A stretch of DNA of 64,000 bases. It comes from Pedobacter riviphilus (GTDB lineage Bacteria; Bacteroidota; Bacteroidia; Sphingobacteriales; Sphingobacteriaceae). Position numbers and translations under genes: made by a program. The stretch is taken from NCBI RefSeq assembly GCF_014692875.1, contig NZ_CP061171.1:310001-374000 (forward strand). Direction: 5' to 3'. Positions within the stretch are counted from its first letter, which is position 1, and every line of letters begins with the position of its first letter. The notes below the pieces were generated by a model, which was not told the origin of the DNA, made no database searches, and saw only the letters and a program-made list of their open reading frames with translations. Below are positions 11,201 through 20,692 of this stretch, piece by piece.

Positions 11201-11392
11201 GAAAAAAGCAAAAGTTTCATCAAACATATCGGTATGGAATCGCTGCGGGTATATGTAAACGGAAACAACCTGTATGTATGGACCAAAATGCCTGATGACC
11301 GGGAATCCAATTTTGCCGGAACCGGCTGGGCATCGCAAGGTGCCTATCCAACTGTAAAGCGATTTAATATTGGGGCCAACATTACTTTTTAA
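8219..11392 (+). CDS. xusA: SusC-type TonB-dependent outer-membrane receptor (XusA-like)
   Basis: A 1057-residue outer-membrane transporter expected to import xylo-oligosaccharides with its SusD partner. The signal peptide ends near FAQ (about residue 41), after an unusually long basic N-region. Next are a CarboxypepD_reg-like domain (TGTIFDNKQTPLMGATVTVKG region), a TonB-box-like stretch with VVVIGYGTQKK, the plug domain (ILVDGIER; LKDASATAVFGVRGANGV) and the 22-strand barrel ending in a terminal Phe (NIGANITF). It begins a tight run of six genes matching the order of the conserved xusABCDE-xyn10C cluster, which is the basis for the symbol. A later start is possible, since the N-terminus is longer than usual for the family. 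Confidence 0.93.
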   Translation: MKRIILLHFAGDNLVSKRQLFKRCCLTMLTLMLMIEITFAQQTKVTGTIFDNKQTPLMGATVTVKGTNIRTQTDIDGRFVINVPDDRLILVIGYVGMVSKEVSTKGKNNLKIVLSEDQSNLNDVVVIGYGTQKKASVVAAIAQTTGKVLERAGGVSSIGAALTGNVPGVITTASTGMPGEEDPQILIRGRSTWNNTGPLILVDGIERQMSSVDIGSVETVSVLKDASATAVFGVRGANGVILITTKRGREGQASIRGTINNVIKSPSRLPGKYDSYDALTIKNQAIENELSLKPESWADYLPQATINKYRYPANLAESERYPNVNWDQVLFKDYAMSNNVNLNISGGTSKVKYFANADYLYEGDLFRTFKNDRGYEPGYGFNRLNVRSNLDFQLSKSTLFKVNLSGSRGVKKSPWGNSNSDYSYWISAYSTAPDVFMPQYSDGTWGYYAPNVQKGLNSARNLAISGVGYTTTSRITTDFTLDQDLGSLVKGLNFKGTIALDNTFIEGNRGINDLYNGMQSKWIDPKTGLTTYEQAFDGTNRFDFQNGINWTTSGGAVQDWSTQRRLFYQGQLNYAVKLGTNHNITAMGLFNRNEVATGSEIPNYREDWVFRTTYNFANKYMIEYNGAYNGSEKFSAKNRFAFFSSGGLGWMLSEEKFMKGIKFLDMLKLRASYGAIGDDNVSGRWLYLTQWAYGSQTKLGVTGEGSELSPYTWYKISALGNPDVHWEKVKKTNFGVDYSFLKGMFTGKVDFFRDRRTDILILGGNRAIPSYFGVDAPVANLGIVQNKGYELELAFNKRLGQNWRLWANINYTHAKDKVLEADDAELLPEYQKRANKQISQSYSYVSAGNYNTWDELYGSTIHDNNDGQKLPGNYYIIDYNGDGIIDSKDNIPYGFPSNPQNTYNATFGVDWKGFSLFVQLYGVNNVTRQVVFSSLAGQNHLVYNEGSYWTKDNPNADVPLPRWLSTASGYTSGNRYMYDGSYIRLKNAELAYTFEKSKSFIKHIGMESLRVYVNGNNLYVWTKMPDDRESNFAGTGWASQGAYPTVKRFNIGANITF

Positions 11393-11402
11393 TGCTACAA
11401 TC

Positions 11403-13286
11403 ATGAAAAAATATATCAAAACGTTAGTATGTTGTACCATTATCTGGTCAACAGTATCCCTTTCTTCGTGTGAAAAATACCTGGATAAAGCCGATGAAAC
11501 CGTGATTTCGGAAAAAGAGGCTTTTAAGAATTTTGTTAATTTCCAGGGCTACACCGAAGAACTCTACAACTGTATTGTAAATTTTAGCACAAACTACTGG
11601 ACCAACTCCTGGAACTGGGGTGAGGATGAGATTACTTCAACCGCCGGAAACTTTCATTTCATTCATAAAATAGACGATGGAAATTTCTGGGGCTGGCAAT
11701 CTGAATTCGATGGCTGGGGATCTGGATGGATGAACCACAATAATTTTAGTACCAATAACGACCGTTTTAACAAGGATCTTTGGAAAGCGGCCTGGTATGG
11801 TATCAGTAAGGTAAATATGGGGCTGGCCAATATGGATAAGATGACAGACGCTACGGATGAGGAAAGAAACCTCATCAAAGGGCAACTGCTGTTTTTCCGC
11901 GGTTGGTTTCACCACAGGCTGATGGAATATTTTGGTGGGTTACCTTATATAGATACCGTTTTGCCTACCGATTCAAAGCTAAATCTTCCACGTTTAAGCT
12001 ATAAAGCTTGTGCAGACAAAGCGGCTGCAGATTTTAGGGCCGCTGCCGATATTTTACCGGTTAACTGGGACAATACCACTGCTGGTAAACGTACGCTGGG
12101 TAAAAACCAATTAAGGATCAATAAAATCATGGCTTTAGGTTATCTCGGTAAAAATTACCTGTGGGCAGGAAGTCCGCTGATGAATTTTGAATCAACCGGT
12201 AGCAAGAGCTACAATTCGGAATACTGTAAAAAAGCAGCAGCTGCATTTGCTGAACTGCTTACCCTTACTGAAAGTGGTACCACGCAGTATGCACTTGTAG
12301 AATTCAAAAATTATTACCGCAATTTTTACACCAGCGGGCAAAACTGGGATTTACCCGGAAGTACAGAAGCCATATTCCGTGGTCCGTTTTTTAGTGCCAA
12401 TAACTCTAACTGGGGAACCAGTAAGCAATACACACCAGTAGTCATTTCAGAAGGCGACCTAAAGTTTACGCCTACGGCTAATTATGTAGATTATTATGGC
12501 ATGGCCAATGGCTTGCCGATCCCGGATATTACAAAGGCCGACAGTGATTCGGGTTACAATCCGGAATACCCCTGGAAAGGAAGGGATCCAAGGTTTTATA
12601 ATGACATCGTTTTTGACGGAGTAAAATTTGTACAAGGTGCAATGGGTGCCAGCGATGAGAAAAACAGGTATGCCAATTTATACACAAGCGGAAGTTATAG
12701 GGATGTAAGTACCGGAAGTAGAACTGGTTACGTTTTACGTAAATTTATTCCTATCACTGCTAATAAATATGATAATGGCTATTCATATGGCAATAGCCTT
12801 CACATTTATGTTCCTTATATGCGTTTGGCCGATGTATACCTGATGTATGCTGAAGCTGCGCTGATGGGATACAATTCGCCCACAGGTAAAGACCCGGGTT
12901 TTTCTAAAACAGCTGTCGATGCCATCAACGTGATCCGCACCAGAGCCGGAGTAGCTAATGTAGCCAATAAATTCCTGACTTCGGTAGATGGATTTTTGGG
13001 TGAGGTAAGAAGAGAGCGTGCCGTAGAATTATCATTTGAAGGCCACCGCTTTAACGATCTACGTCGCTGGTTACTATTAATCGAGAAACCATACACTTTA
13101 AAAACATCACTTGAGTTTGACCGAAGCGGAACTTTCAGTACTACTGATCCTACCGCTAACCGGGTGGTCAACATTAAAGAAGTGGTTATTCTTGAGCGGA
13201 AGTTTAGTCAGAAACATTATTGGTTGCCACTCAAAAATGCTGACGTGAACATGTATGCAGATTTTAAACAAAATCCAGGCTGGTAA
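11403..13286 (+). CDS. xusB: SusD-type surface glycan-binding lipoprotein (XusB-like)
   Basis: The protein has 627 residues from the ATG at 11403. A longer frame opens at 11370 inside the SusC gene, but only the 11403 start gives a proper signal peptide and lipobox (SLSSC, then EKYLDK). It folds as a SusD/RagB tetratricopeptide-rich lid that captures oligosaccharides for the preceding SusC. The N-terminal SusD-like block and the C-terminal signature RRERAVELSFEGHRFNDLRRW-type motif (here cut to 20: RERAVELSFEGHRFNDLRRW) are clear, as is the usual ending KQNPGW. It starts 10 bases after the SusC stop, so the two are surely co-transcribed. Confidence 0.93.
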   Translation: MKKYIKTLVCCTIIWSTVSLSSCEKYLDKADETVISEKEAFKNFVNFQGYTEELYNCIVNFSTNYWTNSWNWGEDEITSTAGNFHFIHKIDDGNFWGWQSEFDGWGSGWMNHNNFSTNNDRFNKDLWKAAWYGISKVNMGLANMDKMTDATDEERNLIKGQLLFFRGWFHHRLMEYFGGLPYIDTVLPTDSKLNLPRLSYKACADKAAADFRAAADILPVNWDNTTAGKRTLGKNQLRINKIMALGYLGKNYLWAGSPLMNFESTGSKSYNSEYCKKAAAAFAELLTLTESGTTQYALVEFKNYYRNFYTSGQNWDLPGSTEAIFRGPFFSANNSNWGTSKQYTPVVISEGDLKFTPTANYVDYYGMANGLPIPDITKADSDSGYNPEYPWKGRDPRFYNDIVFDGVKFVQGAMGASDEKNRYANLYTSGSYRDVSTGSRTGYVLRKFIPITANKYDNGYSYGNSLHIYVPYMRLADVYLMYAEAALMGYNSPTGKDPGFSKTAVDAINVIRTRAGVANVANKFLTSVDGFLGEVRRERAVELSFEGHRFNDLRRWLLLIEKPYTLKTSLEFDRSGTFSTTDPTANRVVNIKEVVILERKFSQKHYWLPLKNADVNMYADFKQNPGW

Positions 13287-13313
13287 GGGTGTAAACTAAT
13301 TCAAACGAATGAA

Positions 13314-16190
13314 ATGAAACAGATCAAGATAATAACAGCCTTTTGCCTCGCCGTTGCCTTTTTACTGCCGGCAGCAGGATCAGCGCAAACCAATAGGCAG
13401 ATCAGAAAAAACAATAAATCCGTTGTTAAAAACGAAAAACGCCTGCCACAAGATACCGCATTTGTAATGCCTCAGATAGATTCTGTACAGGTTGCATTCC
13501 GGAAGGTGGCTAAACGAGACCTTTTAGGCGATGTTTCCGTATTGAACCTTTCTCAATTGATGGAAAAAAACTATTCAACCTCCAGCCTTGAAAACCTGGA
13601 TGCCCTTTTGCCGGGTTTTAACGGTAACATTTGGGGAATGGGTGGCTATCTCGTGCTGGTAGATGGAATTCCGAGAGATATCAATAACATTATGCCAACA
13701 GAAATCGATCAGATTAGCGTACTCAAAGGTGTTAATGCAGTAGCGCTGTATGGTAGCCGTGCAGCCAAGGGCGTGCTGTACATTACCACTAAAAGAGGAG
13801 GTAATTATGAACAAAAGGTAAATGTAAGGGCCAATATCGGTTTGAATGTTCCTAAAAGCTATCCACAATTTCTGGGATCTGCTGAATATATGACCTTATA
13901 TAATGAAGCGCGAAGGAATGACGGATTGCCAGACCTTTACAGTCAGCAAACCATATACAATTATGCCTCCGGAACAAATCCTTACCGTTACCCTAACGTA
14001 GATTACTATTCTTCAGATTATCTGAGAAACAGCTATGGACGAAATGATCTGACTGCAGAAATTTCAGGCGGAAACAACCGCACGCGTTATTACACCAACA
14101 TCGGCTATTGGTCAGTAGGTTCGCTACTGAATTTTGGTGAAGCTGTAAAAAACAGCGGTGCCAACCGTTTTAATGTGCGTGGAAATATCGATGTAAAACT
14201 GAATAAGATCATTTCCCTAAATGTAGATGCTACGGCCAGTTTCTATACTGGCAAAGGGGTAAATACAGATTATTGGGGCAGCGCAGCAATAGTTCGACCG
14301 TATCGTTTTGCACCACTTATTCCCATCAGTATGATCGAACCTGGTGATGCAGCATCGCTGGCACAAGCCAATAACAGCAACAACATCATTAATGGCAGCT
14401 ACCTATTGGGCGGAAGCCAGCTGGATCAGACGAATACCTTCGCCAGCATTTATGCAGGAGGCCACAACCGGAATGTATCCCGTCAGTTCCAGTTTAATAC
14501 GGGGATAAATTTCGATCTCAACAGCTTGATGCAGGGATTGAGCTTTAAAACCATGCTTGCCGTTGATTATTCAAGCAGTTTTAATCAATCGTATAACAAT
14601 ACCTATTCGGTTTACGAAGCTGCATGGAACAATTATGCCGGCTTTGATCAGATTTCGGGTTTAACGAAGTATGGCATTGATGCCAGATCAGGCGTACAGA
14701 ACGTGAGCGGAAGTGCTTACCGCCAAACCATTTCTTTTTCCGGCCAGTTTAATTATGCACGTACTTTTAAACAAAAGCATAACGTTACCGGATCATTGCT
14801 GGGTTATGGTTTTAACATTAGCGAATCTTCGGTTTATCATGCTACCAACAATGCCAATCTTGGCTTACAGCTGGGCTACAACTATGATCACCGCTACTAT
14901 GCCGATTTCAGCGGTGCGTATGTGTATTCAGCAAAATTACCTTTGGCAAACAGAGGTGCTTTCTCCCCAACACTATCTCTTGGATGGCGCATAAGTGAGG
15001 AGCCTTTCTTAAAAGGTTCTAATGTAATTGATAACCTAAAAATAACTGCATCAGCGGGGATATTAAATACCGATTTAGATATTAATAATTATAACCTATA
15101 CCAAGGGTATTATACCTATAATGATGCCGCCTGGTATAGTTGGAGAGATGGTGGTTTGGTTCATACTTTTGATAAAAGGAGGGGTGATAATCCTGAATTG
15201 AAATTTCCACAGCGCAAAGAAATTAATTTAGGGATAGATGGGTCTCTTTATAAAAACCTGATCAACTTTACCGCTTCACTTTTCTTAGACCAAACGAAGG
15301 GCAATGTGGTACAGCCTGGTATACTTTATCCTTCTTATTTAACAACAGGTTTCCCGGTTTATTCTGATATTCCTTATGTAAATTATGATAACGATCAGCG
15401 CAGAGGATTCGATTTTGGCATCAGGATGAATAAAAAAATAGGCAGTATAGATTGGAGTCTTGGTTTAACCGGTACTTATTACGATACCAAAGCTACCAAA
15501 CGCGCCGAGTCTTACGAGTTTGCTTACCAGAGCAGAACAGGTAAACCATTAGATGCCATTTGGGGGCTGGAAAACTTGGGCTTTTTTAATAGTAATGCAG
15601 ATATTGCTAATTCCCCAAGTCAATCTTTTGGGCAAGTTAAACCTGGAGATATTAAGTATAAAGATCAGAATGGCGATGGTATTATCGATACCAGGGATGA
15701 GATTTATCTTGGCAAAGGAGGATGGTTAGGTGCACCGTTTACTTTAGGGGTTAACTTAACAGCTAAATGGAAAAATTTGACCCTTTTTGTACTTGGTACC
15801 GGCAGATATGGTGCTAAAGCTATGAAGAACAGCAACTATTTCTGGGTGGATGGAGAAGATAAATACTCAGCAGTAGTAAGAGATCGCTGGACTCCGGAAA
15901 CGCAGGCGAGTGCAACCTATCCAAGGCTAACTACGGCCACTAGCGATAACAATTTTCGGGCTTCTGATTTTTGGCTCTACAGTACAAATCAGTTCAACCT
16001 CTCTAAAATACAATTATCCTACCAGTTTCCTGTTAGTATGTTTCAAAAAGGTTTCATCAAAGAACTTGGCGTATATGCAAGCGGTATGAATTTATTAACG
16101 CTCGCTCCTGAACGAGAAATCCTTGAACTAAATGTGACTTCTTCCCCTCAAACCAGGTTTTATAACCTGGGGTTAAAGGCACAATTTTAA
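13314..16190 (+). CDS. xusC: SusC-type TonB-dependent receptor lacking the N-terminal regulatory domain (XusC-like)
   Basis: A 958-residue outer-membrane receptor, second of the tandem pair. The signal peptide (MKQIKIITAFCLAVAFLLPA) is followed by a short basic linker and then directly by the plug (LVLVDGIPRD; LYGSRAAKGVLYITTKRGG). The CarboxypepD_reg-like domain found in the neighbouring SusC proteins is absent, which accounts for its shorter length. The barrel ends in a terminal Phe (YNLGLKAQF). It lies 27 bases after the first SusD stop. In xylan loci the second SusC/SusD pair is thought to handle a different oligosaccharide size or decoration, but that division of labour is inference here. 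Confidence 0.92.
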   Translation: MKQIKIITAFCLAVAFLLPAAGSAQTNRQIRKNNKSVVKNEKRLPQDTAFVMPQIDSVQVAFRKVAKRDLLGDVSVLNLSQLMEKNYSTSSLENLDALLPGFNGNIWGMGGYLVLVDGIPRDINNIMPTEIDQISVLKGVNAVALYGSRAAKGVLYITTKRGGNYEQKVNVRANIGLNVPKSYPQFLGSAEYMTLYNEARRNDGLPDLYSQQTIYNYASGTNPYRYPNVDYYSSDYLRNSYGRNDLTAEISGGNNRTRYYTNIGYWSVGSLLNFGEAVKNSGANRFNVRGNIDVKLNKIISLNVDATASFYTGKGVNTDYWGSAAIVRPYRFAPLIPISMIEPGDAASLAQANNSNNIINGSYLLGGSQLDQTNTFASIYAGGHNRNVSRQFQFNTGINFDLNSLMQGLSFKTMLAVDYSSSFNQSYNNTYSVYEAAWNNYAGFDQISGLTKYGIDARSGVQNVSGSAYRQTISFSGQFNYARTFKQKHNVTGSLLGYGFNISESSVYHATNNANLGLQLGYNYDHRYYADFSGAYVYSAKLPLANRGAFSPTLSLGWRISEEPFLKGSNVIDNLKITASAGILNTDLDINNYNLYQGYYTYNDAAWYSWRDGGLVHTFDKRRGDNPELKFPQRKEINLGIDGSLYKNLINFTASLFLDQTKGNVVQPGILYPSYLTTGFPVYSDIPYVNYDNDQRRGFDFGIRMNKKIGSIDWSLGLTGTYYDTKATKRAESYEFAYQSRTGKPLDAIWGLENLGFFNSNADIANSPSQSFGQVKPGDIKYKDQNGDGIIDTRDEIYLGKGGWLGAPFTLGVNLTAKWKNLTLFVLGTGRYGAKAMKNSNYFWVDGEDKYSAVVRDRWTPETQASATYPRLTTATSDNNFRASDFWLYSTNQFNLSKIQLSYQFPVSMFQKGFIKELGVYASGMNLLTLAPEREILELNVTSSPQTRFYNLGLKAQF

Positions 16191-16212
16191 TCATCCATAA
16201 AATTATCCTGAA

Positions 16213-17973
16213 ATGAAAAGATTAAAACTTCTTTTGTGTGTAGTTACCCTGCTCTTTTGCATCAGTTGTAAAGACATGCTAGAGCCTGAAATAGAGAACA
16301 ATCTTGATCTAGAAAGCACAACCAACAATGCATCTTATGCGCAAGGTCTGCTATTAAACGGCTATAACCGCATTCCAACTAACAGTTGGTCGTTTAATGA
16401 TGTAAGCACCGATGATGCGGTAACCAATGATAAAAACAATGCCTACCTTAAAATTGCGACCGGGCAGTGGACAGCGATTAATAATCCGTTATCACAATGG
16501 ACTAATTCTAGGGCTGCCATACAGTATCTTAACTTGTTTTTTTCGGTAACCGACCAGGTAAAATGGGCGGTAGACCAAAACATAAACAAAATGTTTAATG
16601 ATAGGATGAAAGGAGAAGCGTTCGCGCTCCGGGCTTTGTTTAATTTTTATCTGTTGCAGGCACATGGTGGAAAAGGCACCAACGGACAACTTTTGGGTAT
16701 ACCAATAGTGCTTCAGCCTGAAGGGCTTGATGCTGATTTCAATAAGCCAAGGGCAACGTTCGATGATTGTATGGCACAAATTTACCGTGATCTTGATATG
16801 GCCGAACAATTACTTCCGAATGATTTTGAGGATATTGCAACCGATGCCCAAGTACCAGCGAAGTATGCAGGTGTGGGCAAGGATAATTACAATCGTGTTT
16901 TCGGATATTATTTTAGAGGACGTATAACTGCACGTATTGCCAAGGCTATCAAAGCCAAAGCATCACTGTTGGCTGCAAGTCCAGCCTTTAATCCTTCTGC
17001 AACTGCCAAATGGGAAAAAGCAGCAAATGATGCTGCTGCGGTAATTGATCTGAGAGGAGGATTAGTAAATCTTAACTTAAACGATATCAAGTGGTACGAC
17101 AAAGATGCTGGTATTGATGGTTTAGCCTCTGGTGTAAACCCATCAGAAATTTTATGGCGTAGCGATGTAGGGAGTAGTAATGATTTAGAAAGAAGTAACT
17201 TTCCGCCAACGCTTTTTGGTAGCGGCAGAATAAACCCTACTCAAAATCTGGTAAATGCATTCCCTATGGCTAATGGCTATCCAATTTTGGAAAATAATAG
17301 TGGTTTTGTAGCAGCTAGTCCTTACGATAACAGAGACCCCCGATTAAAGCTTTATATTCTTGTTAATGGTGGTACTTCCGGAACTTCAGGTAGTGTTATT
17401 AATACCTCGGCCAACGGAACAACTAACGATGCACTTAATAAAGTAGAAACTTCTACCCGAACAGGGTATTATATGCGTAAGCTACTTAGACAGGATGTTA
17501 ATCTTAATCCCTCTTCAACAACAAGTCAAAAGCATTACAATCCTCGAATACGCTATACCGAAATTTATCTAGCCTATGCTGAGGCAGCCAACGAGGCCTG
17601 GGGGCCAATAAGTAACGGTACACACGCCTATTCAGCTTATGATGTAATTAAAGCCATACGCAAGCGGGCAGGTGTGGGCGCATCTAATAACGATGCTTAT
17701 CTGGAGTCCATAAAATCAGATCAGGTAAAAATGCGGGCGTTAATCAGAAATGAGCGTAGATTGGAACTTTGTTTCGAAGGATTCAGATTTTGGGATTTGC
17801 GCAGATGGAATGCAAACCTGAACGAAGTGGCTCAGGGTATAAGCATAATAGCACCAGCATATAATCCAATTAATGTAGAGAACAGAGCCTACCAAAATTA
17901 CATGGTTTATGGTCCGCTGCCTTATAGTGAAATTTTGAAGTACAACAATCTTATTCAAAATGCAGGGTGGTAG
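16213..17973 (+). CDS. xusD: SusD-type surface glycan-binding lipoprotein (XusD-like)
   Basis: A 586-residue partner of the preceding SusC. The lipobox is in the first 20 residues (FCISC then KDMLEPE). SusD repeats follow, with the characteristic MRALIRNERRLELCFEGFRF block and the ending LIQNAGW near the C-terminus. It begins 22 bases after the SusC stop. The SusD paralogues in this window are strongly diverged from one another, which argues for separate ligand preferences rather than recent duplication. Confidence 0.92.
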   Translation: MKRLKLLLCVVTLLFCISCKDMLEPEIENNLDLESTTNNASYAQGLLLNGYNRIPTNSWSFNDVSTDDAVTNDKNNAYLKIATGQWTAINNPLSQWTNSRAAIQYLNLFFSVTDQVKWAVDQNINKMFNDRMKGEAFALRALFNFYLLQAHGGKGTNGQLLGIPIVLQPEGLDADFNKPRATFDDCMAQIYRDLDMAEQLLPNDFEDIATDAQVPAKYAGVGKDNYNRVFGYYFRGRITARIAKAIKAKASLLAASPAFNPSATAKWEKAANDAAAVIDLRGGLVNLNLNDIKWYDKDAGIDGLASGVNPSEILWRSDVGSSNDLERSNFPPTLFGSGRINPTQNLVNAFPMANGYPILENNSGFVAASPYDNRDPRLKLYILVNGGTSGTSGSVINTSANGTTNDALNKVETSTRTGYYMRKLLRQDVNLNPSSTTSQKHYNPRIRYTEIYLAYAEAANEAWGPISNGTHAYSAYDVIKAIRKRAGVGASNNDAYLESIKSDQVKMRALIRNERRLELCFEGFRFWDLRRWNANLNEVAQGISIIAPAYNPINVENRAYQNYMVYGPLPYSEILKYNNLIQNAGW

Positions 17974-18014
17974 CTTTTACCACCAATGTAAATAATGAAT
18001 TAAACTCAAAAAAG

Positions 18015-18983
18015 ATGAAAAGAAGAATAATATTTTTATTAGCGATTTCCATACTCTTAGGCTCGTGTAAGAACCAAGACTGGGAATTCCCTGATTATGG
18101 AACCCAAACCGTATATTTTGCATACCAGAGTCCTGTTCGTACCATTACCCTTGGCGAGGATATATATGATACCTCACTAGACAACCTGCACCGTTGCGAA
18201 ATCATGGCTACCACAGGTGGTGTATATGAAGTTAAAAATGATATTAGTATTGGTGTGGCGGTAGACAATGCCCTTGCCAGCAATCTTAGTTTTGGAGGTG
18301 CCGCAAATGTGGTAGCCATGCCGGCAAACTACTACAATCTACTGGGCAGCGCTATAACTATATCTAAAGGCAAAATAGCTGGAGGTGTTCAGGTACAGCT
18401 AACCGATGCATTTTTTGCCGACCCTTTGGCATTGAAGAATACCTATGTAATTCCGCTCCGGATGACTTCGGTACAAAATGCCGATAAGATTCTGGAAGCC
18501 AAGAACTATACGTTATATGCCATTAAATACATTAATCCCTGGCATGGCTATTACCTGCGCCGGGGTAAAGATATCATCACCGGTAAAAACGGCAATACAA
18601 GTTTGAATAAAACCGTTAGCAGGCACATGACCTATGTTGAAAGTGATGAGGTTAATCAGGTTGTTACTACCTCCTTAAAATCAAATACATTTGATGCGGT
18701 ATTTAAAGATAAAGACAACCGCAATATCACCTGCAAATTGCTGCTTACTTTCGACAATTCAGGCAACTGTACGGTATCTGCTGCTGATAATACATTTACG
18801 GCTTCTGGAAATGGCAAGTTTATCAAGCGGGGAGAAAAGAACAGTTGGGGAAATACCGATAGGGATGCCCTTTACCTGAATTACAACATCGACCTTACCG
18901 ATATGTCTGTAAACACTACTGATACACTTGTAATGCGCAACCGTGGCGTAACAATGGAAACCTTTAATCCGGTTAAAAAATAA
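18015..18983 (+). CDS. xusE: Surface glycan-binding lipoprotein, DUF1735/DUF4361 type (XusE-like)
   Basis: A 322-residue lipoprotein from the ATG at 18015 (MKRRIIFLLAISILLGSC). The frame is open from 17967, but that start lacks a signal peptide and overlaps the SusD gene. The N-terminal half carries the DUF1735 pattern (TVYFAYQSPVRTI..., NDISIGVAVDN, IPLRM), and the second half resembles DUF4361, as in BT_3987-like and XusE-like proteins. These are surface glycan-binding proteins encoded between SusD and the surface endo-glycanase in xylan loci. The family assignment rests on motif recall and position, and binding is inferred. No catalytic motif is seen. Confidence 0.8.
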   Translation: MKRRIIFLLAISILLGSCKNQDWEFPDYGTQTVYFAYQSPVRTITLGEDIYDTSLDNLHRCEIMATTGGVYEVKNDISIGVAVDNALASNLSFGGAANVVAMPANYYNLLGSAITISKGKIAGGVQVQLTDAFFADPLALKNTYVIPLRMTSVQNADKILEAKNYTLYAIKYINPWHGYYLRRGKDIITGKNGNTSLNKTVSRHMTYVESDEVNQVVTTSLKSNTFDAVFKDKDNRNITCKLLLTFDNSGNCTVSAADNTFTASGNGKFIKRGEKNSWGNTDRDALYLNYNIDLTDMSVNTTDTLVMRNRGVTMETFNPVKK

Positions 18984-18996
18984 AATGTTAATCAAG

Positions 18997-20679
18997 ATGA
19001 AAAATATTTATAAAATTGCCTTAATCATCGGTCTTCCGGTTTTATCGGTATCCTGCAAAAAGCAGGAAGCACTTGATTTTTCTGTTGAAAAACCTGCATC
19101 AGTTGCAGCACAGGAACAGATAGATGCTTACAAAGCATTGAAATCTTATTTCAACTGGTCGGCCAATCCTGATTTTAAACTGGGTGTAGCCACATCACTT
19201 ACCGAATACAATAACAAAGGTGTGTTATATCGCCTGGCGAACAGTAATTTTAACCAGATTGTAATTGGTTATGAAATGAAACACGGTGCCATTGTTAAAG
19301 ATGATGGCAGTATGGATTTTGATAATGTGAAGAAATTACTGGAAAATGCTAAAAATTCAGGAATGGAAGTATACGGACATACCCTTTGCTGGCATGCCAA
19401 TCAAAATGCCAAGTACCTTAACAGTTTAATAGCGCCTACTATCATTAAAGGAACGGGCGGACCGGCGCTTGAGGATAACCTCATTAGTAATAGTGATTTT
19501 GAATCGGGAAATATTTCGGGCTGGTTTGGCTGGGGAAATAGTTCTGTTAGGGAGGTTTCGGCAAAGGGTGATGGATATGGCGGTACAGGTTACGCGCTCA
19601 ACATGTCTAATCCTAAAGTTGTTAATTCCTGGGAAGCCCAGACTGCCATGGATTTTACAACCCCATTTCAAAGCGCTTCGAAATATAAACTGAGCTTTTA
19701 TGTTAAGGGAAGTGTAGCTGGATCTGCCTCGGTAGCGGCACAAGAAACCAAAAGTTATGGAGCAGATGACTTTGGTTCTTTTGATGTTTCAACCGATTGG
19801 AAGCTTGTACAACTGGAAAAAACCATCACTGCCGGTGATAGAACACGTTTGGTTTTTAGCTTTGGAGCCTATGCCGGCAAAATTTCTATGGATAAAATCT
19901 CCATTAACAGAGTAAATCCAAATGGAGGTGATAAGATCATTGAAAAAACGGCCGATGAGAAAAAAGCTATCTTAACAGCTGCGCTTGATAAATGGATTGC
20001 CGGAATGCTTGCTGTTAGTAAAGCCAATGTAAAAGCATGGGATGTGGTAAATGAACCCATGTCTGACTGGCCAGATCCATCACAGTTGAAAACAGGTGTG
20101 GGTAAAACCAATATCGCTGCCGATGAATTTTATTGGCAGGACTATCTAGGCAAAGATTACGCCGTGGCTGCCTTTAAACTTGCACGCCAGTATGGTAATG
20201 CCTCTGATATTCATTTTATAAACGATTATGGTTTAGAAAGCAGCCTTGATAAATGCAGGGGACTGATTGATTATGTGAAATATATTGAAAGCAAAGGCGC
20301 CAAGGTTGATGGCATTGGTACGCAAATGCACATGGGTACCGAAAATGATAAAGCGAAAATAGTTGATATGCTCAAATTATTGGCGGCTACGGGCAAATTG
20401 ATCAAGATTTCGGAACTAGATCTTGGTGTTTCGAATAAAAAGACAGCCGCCGTAACAGAAGCAGAATACAAAGCACAGGCAGATATGTACAAATATGTGA
20501 TCGATAAATATTTTGAGATTATACCTCCTGCTCAACGCTATGGAATTACGATCTGGAGTCCGTTAGATAGCCCAGCCAGTTCTTTCTGGAGACCCGATGA
20601 ACCAATTGGACTTTGGACAGGAGGCTTTGTGCGTAAACCTGCATATACTGGTGTTGCAGAAGCACTCAAGGGTAGGTAA
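18997..20679 (+). CDS. xyn10C: GH10 endo-xylanase with an inserted carbohydrate-binding module (Xyn10C-like)
   Basis: A 560-residue surface lipoprotein (lipobox LSVSC) and last gene of the xus-type core. The GH10 barrel starts normally and shows GHTLCWH (about residue 127). It is then interrupted at about residues 160-300 by a CBM4/22-like beta-sandwich (NLISNSDFESGNISGWFGWG..., YKLSFYVKG). The barrel resumes with acid/base E353 in WDVVNEPMSD and nucleophile E473 in KISELDLGV. This split layout, with a binding module inside the catalytic domain, is the hallmark of Bacteroidota surface xylanases of the Xyn10C type, which make the first cuts in xylan at the cell surface. The start at 18997 (MKNIYK) is preferred over 18985 because it gives the better lipoprotein signal. 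Confidence 0.93.
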   Translation: MKNIYKIALIIGLPVLSVSCKKQEALDFSVEKPASVAAQEQIDAYKALKSYFNWSANPDFKLGVATSLTEYNNKGVLYRLANSNFNQIVIGYEMKHGAIVKDDGSMDFDNVKKLLENAKNSGMEVYGHTLCWHANQNAKYLNSLIAPTIIKGTGGPALEDNLISNSDFESGNISGWFGWGNSSVREVSAKGDGYGGTGYALNMSNPKVVNSWEAQTAMDFTTPFQSASKYKLSFYVKGSVAGSASVAAQETKSYGADDFGSFDVSTDWKLVQLEKTITAGDRTRLVFSFGAYAGKISMDKISINRVNPNGGDKIIEKTADEKKAILTAALDKWIAGMLAVSKANVKAWDVVNEPMSDWPDPSQLKTGVGKTNIAADEFYWQDYLGKDYAVAAFKLARQYGNASDIHFINDYGLESSLDKCRGLIDYVKYIESKGAKVDGIGTQMHMGTENDKAKIVDMLKLLAATGKLIKISELDLGVSNKKTAAVTEAEYKAQADMYKYVIDKYFEIIPPAQRYGITIWSPLDSPASSFWRPDEPIGLWTGGFVRKPAYTGVAEALKGR

Positions 20680-20692
20680 CCTGTTTTTTATT

